A stretch of DNA of 64,000 nt from Colinaster sp045627645 (GTDB lineage: Bacteria > Bacillota > Clostridia > Lachnospirales > Lachnospiraceae): contig JAZQOC010000129.1 in assembly GCA_045627645.1 (NCBI GenBank), positions 1 through 64,000 on the forward strand. The letters run 5' to 3'. Within the stretch, counting starts at the first letter, position 1, and each line of letters begins with the position of its first letter. Below the pieces are notes generated by a model. The model had not been told where the DNA came from and did no database searches. It saw nothing but the letters and a program-made list of their open reading frames with translations. Below are positions 1 to 7,443 of this stretch, one piece after another. Both the position numbers and the translations under genes were made by a program.

Positions 1-136
1 TGCGTGCAATTTCTGCTTCATCTTCGTATACAAATGGATTACAGAAATCGTTATACTCAAGGTTTGCACTATATTCATTTGTTAACTGCAGAGTCCCCTG
101 AATGTCAGAGTAATCTGGGATAATTGAATATGTCAT
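1..136 (-). CDS. N-terminal fragment, possible TIM-barrel sugar phosphate isomerase/epimerase
   Basis: The gene enters from the left edge; only the first 45 codons are visible, starting with ATG at 136 and reading leftward with no stop. An AAAGG ribosome site lies about 8 bases upstream. It begins 15 bases after the stop of the FecR gene, so it may be the last gene of that operon. The visible peptide (start MTYSIIPDYSDIQ, later EYNDFCNPFVYEDE) resembles the first beta strand and helix of xylose-isomerase-like sugar phosphate isomerases, in which a glutamate-tyrosine-asparagine-aspartate stretch follows the first helix. The family call is a memory-based guess from very little sequence. That a real gene starts here is well supported. 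Confidence 0.5.
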   Translation of the reverse strand, partial: MTYSIIPDYSDIQGTLQLTNEYSANLEYNDFCNPFVYEDEAEIAR

Positions 137-151
137 ATTATTAACCTTTCA

Positions 152-1825
152 TTATTGGAATGAACCACAATTACTACACATCCAATTATATGGTGAAACT
201 CCACCAGCTTGTGTAGCAGGAGAATTAATTGCAACGAAATCATGTGGTGCAAAACCTGTTGAATTAGTATAGCTGTCTCCACACCTGCTACATGAATAGG
301 TCTCAGTTCCCGCAACTGTACAGGTGGCTGTAGTTGTAGAACTTAATGAATAGCTATGTCCCAATGCCCCTGTACTACTAGTTGATGTCGCTCCACACCT
401 GCTACAGGTTGTTGTATCCACTCCTCCTGCAATACATGTTGCAGGTGTTGAACTTGTAGAATAATTATGTCCGAGTGCAGAAGTATATGATATTATCTCA
501 TCTCCACACTTATCACAACGTTTTGAGTTATAACCACCATTATCACAGGTTGCCTCTTTTGAAGTCTCCACATAATGATGTCCTGTTGCAGGCAATGTAG
601 TTTTTTGTATATCTCCACATCTGCTGCATTTGTTCACTTTCTCGCCCTCTGCAACACAGGTTGCTGGTGTTGTTGTACTTTCAACATAATCATGGCCATT
701 AGCACATTTATCTGCTTTTTCTTCATTAATTTTGTCTGAAGCAGTCTTATCTATATCTTTATTTGTATCATTAGCTTGTTCCTCTGATGCTTCATCAAAA
801 GCTAAAGCAGCTGCTTCTTTCTGCTCCTTTGCCACCTCTTCTGCATCCGCTTCCTTACCACAAACTTCACATTCATACATATCTTCAGCATCCGTTTTCA
901 TCTTATATGTATGGGCAAACTTATCTATGATGTGCTTCTCACCTTCAATTCCACAGATAGCACATACATCATAGTAGTAGCCTTCTTCTTCACAGGTTGC
1001 TTCTACCTCTTCACCCTTGGCACTAAAATCATGCTCGATGATTTCCACATAGTCATAAAGTAAATCCTTTGTGATACTTAACGTTCTTCCTTCATCAATA
1101 GATTTGCCTAAGAAAATTGCCTCATTCTGAGTTAACTTCTTATACACGATGCCATCATGATTTCCTACTTCAGCATCTTCATCACCTTTTACAAATTCTG
1201 AAAAATCTGTATTAGAACGAATTGTGGCACTCTCACCTGCCTTAAGAAGTTTGCTCTCTTCAGTGTTTTGTCCATTTTCCATCTTAACCTGAACGAAAAC
1301 TTCACCTTCGAATACATCTACAACTGTATATTTATCTCCATTGCCTTCTTCAAGACATGAAACTCTAAACACTGTACCTCTAACTGACATTGTCGCATTT
1401 GGTGTATCAACATTGAAGTTCTCTGAATCCTTCAGTTTCTTATCAACTCGACAAAGTGTTGCTCCATCATAGAGATGAATTGTTGTTCTCGAATCAGTCG
1501 CTTTTCCAGTTGCTTCAACAGTGAAATGAGTATTCTCTTTCGCAAACACAAACTTGTCTGAATCAAGTGCAAGTGTCATATCTGAACTGGCACTAACTGT
1601 AACATCATCGCCTGATTCGAGATGCTGTCCTACAAATGCTTCACTTGTTTTCCCATTGTTAATAATCTTAGTAATACCATTTAATGCTTCAACGGCTATT
1701 GTTCTGTAACCACTGTTTAAAATGATAACTGCAGCTACAATCGCACCGACTATTACAACTGTCGAAACACCTGCTATTACCTTTCCCTTTACTGTTGTCA
1801 AAAATGCTTTCACTTTTTCATACAC
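152..1825 (-). CDS. Membrane-anchored FecR-domain protein with C-terminal cysteine-pair repeats
   Basis: A 557-residue protein with one membrane segment near residues 15-37 and a short cytoplasmic N-terminus, so the bulk is outside the cell. Residues about 75-215 look like a FecR domain (features such as SVRGTVFRV and VDVFEGEVFV). From about residue 275 to the end there are six or seven repeats, each with a CxxCG pair, an upstream lone cysteine in ATC-like context and a GH(N/S/D)Y step. Such repeats are common in Lachnospiraceae surface proteins; cysteine pairing or metal binding is possible. The start is GTG at 1825, overlapping the cyclase gene by 16 bases; GTG at 1813 is an alternative. 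FecR proteins next to CHASE2 cyclases recur in bacteria, so the two probably form one signalling unit. Confidence 0.8.
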   Translation of the reverse strand: MYEKVKAFLTTVKGKVIAGVSTVVIVGAIVAAVIILNSGYRTIAVEALNGITKIINNGKTSEAFVGQHLESGDDVTVSASSDMTLALDSDKFVFAKENTHFTVEATGKATDSRTTIHLYDGATLCRVDKKLKDSENFNVDTPNATMSVRGTVFRVSCLEEGNGDKYTVVDVFEGEVFVQVKMENGQNTEESKLLKAGESATIRSNTDFSEFVKGDEDAEVGNHDGIVYKKLTQNEAIFLGKSIDEGRTLSITKDLLYDYVEIIEHDFSAKGEEVEATCEEEGYYYDVCAICGIEGEKHIIDKFAHTYKMKTDAEDMYECEVCGKEADAEEVAKEQKEAAALAFDEASEEQANDTNKDIDKTASDKINEEKADKCANGHDYVESTTTPATCVAEGEKVNKCSRCGDIQKTTLPATGHHYVETSKEATCDNGGYNSKRCDKCGDEIISYTSALGHNYSTSSTPATCIAGGVDTTTCSRCGATSTSSTGALGHSYSLSSTTTATCTVAGTETYSCSRCGDSYTNSTGFAPHDFVAINSPATQAGGVSPYNWMCSNCGSFQ

Positions 1826-3639
1826 TCCCTAAAATTTCTGATTCCTTTGACTACATATACTCTTACTGGCTCAGCTTTACCTTTAAGAGCCATATCTTCT
1901 TTGAATTCTGCTTCAATTCTATCTTTAACAAGCTCGTAAACAGCCTCACTGATTAATAGCTCGCCTCTTCCTGCCTTACCTTCTATCCTTGATGCTGTAT
2001 TGACAGTATCTCCTATTGCTGTGTAATCCATACGAGTATCACATCCAATATTACCAACAACTGCATCACCTACATTTATACCTACGCCAAAGCTTACTGT
2101 CTTTCCATATTCTTTAAGAAGTTCTTCACCTAAAGCTGCTCCTTTTATCTGCATATCAAGCCCAGCTTTAATAGCTTCCATCACATAGTCTTCCTGATCA
2201 TTTGGCGCATTAAATATAGCCATGGTTGCGTCACCAATAAACTTATCAAGCATACCACCATGAGCAAATATACAGCTTGTTGTAAGTGATAAGTACTTAT
2301 TAAGAATCTGTACCATCTGTTCTGGTTGCAACACTTCAGACATGGTCGTAAAACCTCGTATGTCTACAAACAATACTGCTACATGTCGCTTTTCACCACC
2401 CAGTTCCACATGGAATTCACCGCTCTTTGCAAGAGTCTCAATTACCTGTGGAGCCATATATTTCTTAAAGGAATTAAGAGTCTGTCTTCTCTTAACTGCT
2501 TCAACTACATATTTTTCAATTACAATCCATGCCCATATCAGAATAACAAGAATCAGTAAATATACCAGGCTGATTGTATGCCCGTGGGTTGCCAATACTC
2601 GACCTGTAATTCCACCTGCAAGCAATACCCAGATACCAACAATTATGGCTGGATACATCTTCATTATTCTCGCAAGATATGTATACGCAAATAAAACAAT
2701 TGCTGTAACAATAGCTACAAGCCATGCATTAACCGGAAGTGCTGTCTTACCTGTCATAAGTGCTCTGGCAATATTGGCATTAATCTCAACTCCATACATA
2801 TCCTGACCGCGGTCTGCAGCACTATGGTATGCATCCTGAAGTCCAGGAGCATATGCCCCCACCATTACAACACTATCCGCAAATTCACGTAAATCAATCT
2901 TGTCTTCCATTACATCCTTCATGGAATAGTGAATAAATTCACCCGGTTTGCCTGAATAAAAGAACTGAACTGTCTGCTTATCCGGAAGCGGTTCAACACT
3001 TTCCGGACCAAATGCTTTTATATAAGCGTTATAAACTTGTGTCGCAAAACTGTATCTTCTTACACCATCAACATCTGTATATAACTGAACTGATCTTACA
3101 AAACCATCATTTGAAATGTGCGCATTGGCATAACCTGATTCAACAATCTCATCCAGCGCTGCAAATGGTCTTTCTTCCATATCAACGTTCCAGGTGTCAT
3201 AGTACTGAACTCCGCCTGCTGTATAAGCCATTTTGCCTCTATATACAAGATTACTAGCAAGAACTGCATTGTCAGCTTTGCTGATTGCCTCTACAAGTTT
3301 ACCATCTGTATCAGCATCTCCCTCTCCGATAAACATCATATCAAAGACCATTACTGCCGGCTTATTCTGCTCGTCTGAATATAGCTTATTAACAAGTTCT
3401 GCTGACTTTTCTCTGGACCATGTAGTTAAAAGTCCATATTCTGTTAGCGTCTCCTCATCTATACAGATAAGTTTTATATCATATCCACATCCATTCATCT
3501 GACTATATACTTTGTCACAAAGCATAGAATCCAAACTTGAAAATGGATTTAATAATATCAATATCAATGCTAATGCTGCAGGAATCAATGCCAGCAAAAT
3601 ATTTAAGGTTTTACGCATTCTCCACACCTGTTCCCTCAT
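1810..3639 (-). CDS. CHASE2-domain class III adenylate/guanylate cyclase
   Basis: A membrane cyclase making cyclic nucleotide from ATP or GTP in response to an extracellular cue. Order: one N-terminal membrane segment, an extracellular CHASE2 domain (about residues 35-315), three closely spaced membrane helices, then a cytoplasmic class III catalytic domain. The catalytic domain shows the first metal aspartate in VLFVDIRGFT, the lysine and second aspartate in DKFIGDATMAIF, and the transition-state Asn/Arg pair in TAIGDTVNTASRIE, so it looks active. The open frame extends to TTG at 3666, but an extended -10 box at 3670-3678 would start transcription near 3663, so ATG at 3639 (or 3618) is preferred. 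ATP versus GTP use cannot be settled by eye. It overlaps the FecR gene by 16 bases. Confidence 0.85.
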   Translation of the reverse strand: MREQVWRMRKTLNILLALIPAALALILILLNPFSSLDSMLCDKVYSQMNGCGYDIKLICIDEETLTEYGLLTTWSREKSAELVNKLYSDEQNKPAVMVFDMMFIGEGDADTDGKLVEAISKADNAVLASNLVYRGKMAYTAGGVQYYDTWNVDMEERPFAALDEIVESGYANAHISNDGFVRSVQLYTDVDGVRRYSFATQVYNAYIKAFGPESVEPLPDKQTVQFFYSGKPGEFIHYSMKDVMEDKIDLREFADSVVMVGAYAPGLQDAYHSAADRGQDMYGVEINANIARALMTGKTALPVNAWLVAIVTAIVLFAYTYLARIMKMYPAIIVGIWVLLAGGITGRVLATHGHTISLVYLLILVILIWAWIVIEKYVVEAVKRRQTLNSFKKYMAPQVIETLAKSGEFHVELGGEKRHVAVLFVDIRGFTTMSEVLQPEQMVQILNKYLSLTTSCIFAHGGMLDKFIGDATMAIFNAPNDQEDYVMEAIKAGLDMQIKGAALGEELLKEYGKTVSFGVGINVGDAVVGNIGCDTRMDYTAIGDTVNTASRIEGKAGRGELLISEAVYELVKDRIEAEFKEDMALKGKAEPVRVYVVKGIRNFRECMKK

Positions 3640-3669
3640 GATTACCCATTTTTTGACATAATCCAATAA

Positions 3670-3678
3670 ATTATACCA
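3670..3678 (-). promoter_or_regulatory. Extended -10 promoter for the cyclase-FecR operon
   Basis: On the minus strand this reads TGGTATAAT, a perfect -10 hexamer with the TGn extension. No good -35 is present (the position falls in the T-tract of the preceding terminator), which is usual for extended -10 promoters. It predicts a transcript start near 3663. Confidence 0.5.
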
Positions 3679-3691
3679 TTTTCATGGACAT

Positions 3692-3723
3692 AAAAAAAGA
3701 GTAGCAGCCAATTAAGCTGCTAC
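3692..3723 (-). terminator. Rho-independent terminator after the DUF362 gene
   Basis: An 8-base stem, 3701-3708 paired with 3716-3723, with a 7-base loop, is followed on the minus strand by two bases and a run of seven T (3698-3692). It lies 55 bases after the DUF362 stop codon and separates that gene from the cyclase operon. Confidence 0.85.
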
Positions 3724-3777
3724 CCGTAAGTAATCAATCAGTTCTGAATTAATAATATATTCAATACATAACTACAA

Positions 3778-4908
3778 TTAAATTGTAACCATATCGTACT
3801 GTCTTGTTCCTAAGCCAATCTTCTCTGCATGATTAAGACATGACTCCCACTCTGTATCTGGATGAGTAAGAACAAAATTGTCATGATGATCGTGGTCATG
3901 GTCATGGCAATCACATGACTTAATATTATCAGCAAGTACACTTCCTGGGTTTGCTGGCATCTTGTTACACAAATCAGCACATGCCTGATCAAGGGCAACT
4001 GGATTAAACGAAGCTAACATACCAATGTTTGGAATGATCGGAATATCATTCTCACTATGACAGTCACAGTTAGGTGATACATCGCAAATAAGTGAAATAT
4101 GGAAAGTTGGTCTATCCTTACATACAGCCAATGCGTACTCTGCCATCTTATAGTTGAGCATGGCAATTGAATCACTAAAGTTAGCTGCAATTACATTCTT
4201 TGGACAAACAGCCAGACATCTTCCACAACCTACACATTTGCTATGGTCAATTGAAGCCTTTCCGTCTGTAATAGTTGGTGCATTATGCGCACATATCTTA
4301 ATACACTGTCCGCAACCTACACAACCTGACTGATCTACGCTAGGCTTTCCATCACAGTGCTGTTCCATCTTTCCTGCACGGGAACCACATCCCATACCGA
4401 TGTTCTTAATAGCTCCACCAAAACCTGCCATCTCATGTCCCTTAAAATGACTAAGTGAGATGAATACATCAGCATCCATAATTGCGTGACCAATCTTTGC
4501 CTCTTTTACATATTCACCATTGATTGGAACTATTGTTTCATCTGTTCCCTTTAAACCGTCACCAATAATAACATGGCATCCTGTCTGAAGAGGTGAGAAA
4601 CCATTGACATAAGCTGTATCAAGATGATCAAGTGCATTCTTTCTACTACCTACATAAAGAGTATTGCAATCTGTAAGAAATGGCTTTCCTCCCAATTCCT
4701 TTACGTAGTCTGCAACAACCTTTGCATAATTAGGTCTTAAAAATGCAAGATTACCATATTCGCCAAAATGGATCTTAATAGCAGCATATTTATCTTCAAA
4801 ATCAATATTCTCTATACCTGCTGTTTTAAGAAGTCTATGAAATTTCTGTAATAAATTTTCATGAGAAGTTGCTTTAAATGTTGTGAAATAAACTTTTGAT
4901 GCGTCCAT
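3778..4908 (-). CDS. DUF362 domain protein with two 4Fe-4S clusters
   Basis: A 376-residue protein of the DUF362 family, widespread in anaerobic Clostridia; its biochemical role is unsettled, probably electron transfer. The DUF362 part spans most of the protein (KIHFGEYGN near the N-terminus, DADVFISLSHFKGHEMAGFGGAIKNIGMG in two stretches). In the middle are two classic CxxCxxCxxxC ferredoxin motifs (CVGCGQCIKIC and CVGCGRCLAVCP). The C-terminal part has CDC motifs and a histidine/aspartate-rich run (DHDHDHHD) that could bind metal. ATG at 4908 is chosen over the upstream in-frame start at 4953 because GGAGG stands 7 bases before it. It is a single-gene unit with its own terminator. Confidence 0.85.
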   Translation of the reverse strand: MDASKVYFTTFKATSHENLLQKFHRLLKTAGIENIDFEDKYAAIKIHFGEYGNLAFLRPNYAKVVADYVKELGGKPFLTDCNTLYVGSRKNALDHLDTAYVNGFSPLQTGCHVIIGDGLKGTDETIVPINGEYVKEAKIGHAIMDADVFISLSHFKGHEMAGFGGAIKNIGMGCGSRAGKMEQHCDGKPSVDQSGCVGCGQCIKICAHNAPTITDGKASIDHSKCVGCGRCLAVCPKNVIAANFSDSIAMLNYKMAEYALAVCKDRPTFHISLICDVSPNCDCHSENDIPIIPNIGMLASFNPVALDQACADLCNKMPANPGSVLADNIKSCDCHDHDHDHHDNFVLTHPDTEWESCLNHAEKIGLGTRQYDMVTI

Positions 4909-5023
4909 TACATCCTCCAACGATATTTTTATATTTGTGTTACACTTAAACACTACTATATTATCATCAAATCTAAGTATTAATATATATTAAAAATTGA
5001 TATATTCCATTAAGAAATAAACC

Positions 5024-5776
5024 TTACTGAAATTCTACTACATGCTTTCTTGTCCAGATTGGGAATAAATTACGCTGACAGCGATAGTTCTCTCTCTGTT
5101 CAATCGCAATCGCACCAAAAAACACTTTCCACATATCTGTATACTCATCATTAGCATTCTCAGTGAGTAAAAGCCTTTCTAATTCCTCTTTATTAATCTT
5201 CCTATAGAAAAAATCTTCATCTTTGGGATGAATAATTGCCTCCATATGTACATCATCCACTATCATCCAGTGTTCTGATGGCATTCTGTCCATAAATCCA
5301 TGTCCTAAAGCCATCAAAAGTTTGCTCTTTGGTTCGATATGCGCAACATATCTGCCATCTACTTCATGAAATCTAATAAATTCCTTAAAATGCTCAACTT
5401 CTTTGCCAAGTCGAACTCTGATCTGCCTGTTGCGCATTACAACTTCATACTGAACCATATTAAGTACATTGCTGCCAAATTTAAAACCAAGAAGCATAAT
5501 ACGATAAATATTATCCAAAATATCATCCTCATAGGCCAATGAACAAAAAGCCAGTTCCCTGTAAACAAAAGGTGAAATCTTATGATATACGGCATCCATA
5601 ACTTTCTGTGCTTTCTCATGGTCTGGTTCAACATGAACATACTCATCAAACAAAGTAAACTGATCTATGGGTTCTAAGACCATTTTTATATTCTGTTGTC
5701 CTTTTCTGCTTGTCCATGCATCATATATGCAGGTTAACATTGCTTCCCACTCATGTTCACAGGAATATATAGTCAT
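5024..5776 (-). CDS. TIGR03915-type DNA repair/metabolism partner protein
   Basis: A 250-residue soluble protein matching the family annotated TIGR03915, a putative DNA metabolism or repair protein that nearly always sits beside the radical SAM protein TIGR03916, as here. Features recalled from the family are an N-terminal YDGSW-like start (here IYSCEHEWEAMLTCIYDAW) and a C-terminal FPIWTRKH segment. No catalytic motif is evident. The start is ATG at 5776 with AGAGG 6 bases upstream. It follows the radical SAM gene after 55 bases that contain two copies of the dispersed TTATGTNAACC motif. The likely role, with its partner, is in processing damaged or modified DNA; this rests on family annotation and on the LexA-box promoter of the pair. 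Confidence 0.8.
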   Translation of the reverse strand: MTIYSCEHEWEAMLTCIYDAWTSRKGQQNIKMVLEPIDQFTLFDEYVHVEPDHEKAQKVMDAVYHKISPFVYRELAFCSLAYEDDILDNIYRIMLLGFKFGSNVLNMVQYEVVMRNRQIRVRLGKEVEHFKEFIRFHEVDGRYVAHIEPKSKLLMALGHGFMDRMPSEHWMIVDDVHMEAIIHPKDEDFFYRKINKEELERLLLTENANDEYTDMWKVFFGAIAIEQRENYRCQRNLFPIWTRKHVVEFQ

Positions 5777-5789
5777 AGTGTCCTCTCAT

Positions 5790-5830
5790 TTATGTAAACC
5801 GCTATCATGTGTTGCAATATTATGTCAACC
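5790..5830 (+). repeat. Pair of TTATGTNAACC motifs between the two repair genes
   Basis: TTATGTAAACC at 5790-5800 and TTATGTCAACC at 5820-5830, same orientation, starts exactly 30 bases apart. Together they fill most of the 55-base gap between the radical SAM gene and its partner. The same 30-base spacing recurs inside the gene at 42.0 kb. Confidence 0.9.
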
Positions 5831-5831
5831 A

Positions 5832-7331
5832 CTATCCAACATTACTTGCCAGTCCAAAATCTGTAAACAGATTCATCTGTGTGGCAGTCTCATTGCTTCC
5901 TTCAATCTTCATAACGTTGCTACGTTCCAAATCAGTCAGTTGATGAAGAATAAATCGCTCTTCAATTGGTATCTTATATAGTTGCTGCCCGTTGCATGTA
6001 ATGAAATACTGCGCCCTTTTCAGTACCACTCCCATCTTTTTAAGCATAGGAAATGTAATGCTGCCATATCTTCTGGCACTCATTATTCTTTTTACACTTG
6101 TCGGACCAATTCCCGGTACTCTAAGCAATGTATCATAACTGGCCTTATTAATCTCAACAGGGAATATATCAAGATGCCTTAGCGCCCAGTCACATTTTGG
6201 ATCAATCCTTGAATCAAAATTAGGTTTATCATCAGATAACAGTTCTTCTGCATGAAATCCATAGAATCTTAACAACCAGTCTGCCTGATATAATCTGTGT
6301 TCCCTCAATAACGGAACGGGAGTATCAAGAGAAGGTAGCACATTGTCCTCATTTAAAGGTATATATCCTGAGAAAAAGACTCTTTTAAGATCAAAACTCT
6401 GATACAGGCTCTGTGTTGTTCTGATTAAATCAAAATCTGTTTCCCCCGATGCTCCAATAATCATCTGTGTACTCTGACCTGCCGGTGCAAAAACTCGTTT
6501 AAGATTTAAATCCATCTTTTCAGCAGGAAGATGTAACTTCCCATTGTCTCTTTTCAATTCTTCCAAACCACCAACGTTTGACCCTATTCCTGCATAATCT
6601 TCGCCCATAATTCGATTTCTACTATCAGCATTCTTACCAAATATGCTGTTAACCAGATGATCATTTATTCCCGCCCTCTCCATGCGGGCATTCTTGCCAA
6701 TTGCCAGTCTGTGTGTTGCAATGGTACTTGATATCTGATTCATAGGGTTAATAATATTAGCCATATTCTTATTCGGTGCAAGTTTTCCAAGACTTTCCTG
6801 AGTTGGTAGTTCCATATTTATACTAATTCTGTCTGCCAATAAACCAGCTGAATATAACAGTTCCTGAGATGCTCCCGGAATGGCTTTAACATGTATATAT
6901 CCATTAAATTTATACTTTGTTCTTAAGAGTCTAAGTGCTTCACATATCTTTTCCATAGTATAATCAGGATTCTGCAGAATACCTGAACTTAAGAACAAAC
7001 CCTCAATATAGTTTCTTTTATAGAATTCTATGGTGAGCTGGCATATCTCATCCGGTGTAAATGTTGCTCTTGGTACATCGTTTGATTTGCGGTTCTTGCA
7101 ATATTTGCAATCATAGGTACAATGGTTTGTCATAAGAATCTTAAGTAACGAGATGCATCTTCCATCAGCTGCAAAAGAATGACACACTCCACATGCTCTG
7201 GAATTTCCAAGCATTCCTTTTTGACCTGCTCTGTCCACACCACTTGATGTACATGCAACATCATATTTTGCTGCATCTGCCAGAATCTCCAGTTTTTCTT
7301 CCATAGTCATATTTGTCTGCAAATCAAACAT
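5832..7331 (-). CDS. Putative DNA modification/repair radical SAM protein (TIGR03916-like)
   Basis: A 499-residue radical S-adenosylmethionine enzyme. The 4Fe-4S site is the CxxxCxxC motif in CTYDCKYCKNRKSND, about residue 60-75, preceded by a CGVCHSF segment. A helix-hairpin-helix (VPGIGPTSVKRIMSARRYG) near residue 390-410 suggests DNA binding. This order matches the family annotated as putative DNA modification/repair radical SAM protein; the chemistry is unknown. ATG at 7331 is chosen because GGAGA stands 8 bases before it; the frame is open further to 7370 but runs through a hairpin. Upstream lie a terminator-like hairpin, a strong promoter and a LexA-type box, so the gene pair is likely induced by DNA damage. 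Confidence 0.87.
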   Translation of the reverse strand: MFDLQTNMTMEEKLEILADAAKYDVACTSSGVDRAGQKGMLGNSRACGVCHSFAADGRCISLLKILMTNHCTYDCKYCKNRKSNDVPRATFTPDEICQLTIEFYKRNYIEGLFLSSGILQNPDYTMEKICEALRLLRTKYKFNGYIHVKAIPGASQELLYSAGLLADRISINMELPTQESLGKLAPNKNMANIINPMNQISSTIATHRLAIGKNARMERAGINDHLVNSIFGKNADSRNRIMGEDYAGIGSNVGGLEELKRDNGKLHLPAEKMDLNLKRVFAPAGQSTQMIIGASGETDFDLIRTTQSLYQSFDLKRVFFSGYIPLNEDNVLPSLDTPVPLLREHRLYQADWLLRFYGFHAEELLSDDKPNFDSRIDPKCDWALRHLDIFPVEINKASYDTLLRVPGIGPTSVKRIMSARRYGSITFPMLKKMGVVLKRAQYFITCNGQQLYKIPIEERFILHQLTDLERSNVMKIEGSNETATQMNLFTDFGLASNVG

Positions 7332-7346
7332 AGTATATCTCCAAAT

Positions 7347-7375
7347 AAAAAAGCCTGTGGATTCACCCACAGGCT
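7347..7375 (-). terminator. Terminator-like hairpin in the leader of the radical SAM gene
   Basis: A perfect 9-base stem, 7352-7360 with 7367-7375, and a 6-base loop, followed on the minus strand by five T, an A and three more T. It ends only about 5 bases before the GGAGA ribosome site. It must stop transcripts of the upstream diguanylate cyclase gene, but it also lies about 14 bases after the predicted start of the LexA-controlled promoter, so it could attenuate that transcript too. Confidence 0.75.
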
Positions 7376-7395
7376 ATAAAAATGTCCACGTATTT

Positions 7396-7424
7396 ATTAT
7401 ACGAACGTTCGTTCTTATTTTCAA
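7396..7424 (-). promoter_or_regulatory. Sigma-70 promoter with embedded LexA/DinR box
   Basis: On the minus strand: -35 TTGAAA (7424-7419), a 17-base spacer, and a perfect -10 TATAAT (7401-7396). The plus strand of the spacer holds CGAACGTTCGTTCT at 7402-7415. The Firmicute LexA (DinR) box is CGAAC-N4-GTTCG, so this matches at nine of ten fixed positions. A second weaker copy, CGAACATATTTTCT at 7432-7445, lies 30 bases further upstream. LexA bound in the spacer would block RNA polymerase. The box consensus is established knowledge; regulation here is inferred. Confidence 0.7.
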
Positions 7425-7443
7425 TACTTTTCGAACATATTTT

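Noticed and set aside
3640..3666. Upstream TTG start for the cyclase gene
   Set aside because: It would lie before the predicted transcript start of the extended -10 promoter and lacks a ribosome site.
5820..5830. GGTTGACATAA on the minus strand as a -35 promoter box (TTGACA)
   Set aside because: No -10 hexamer at the right distance, and the same motif occurs within many coding regions.
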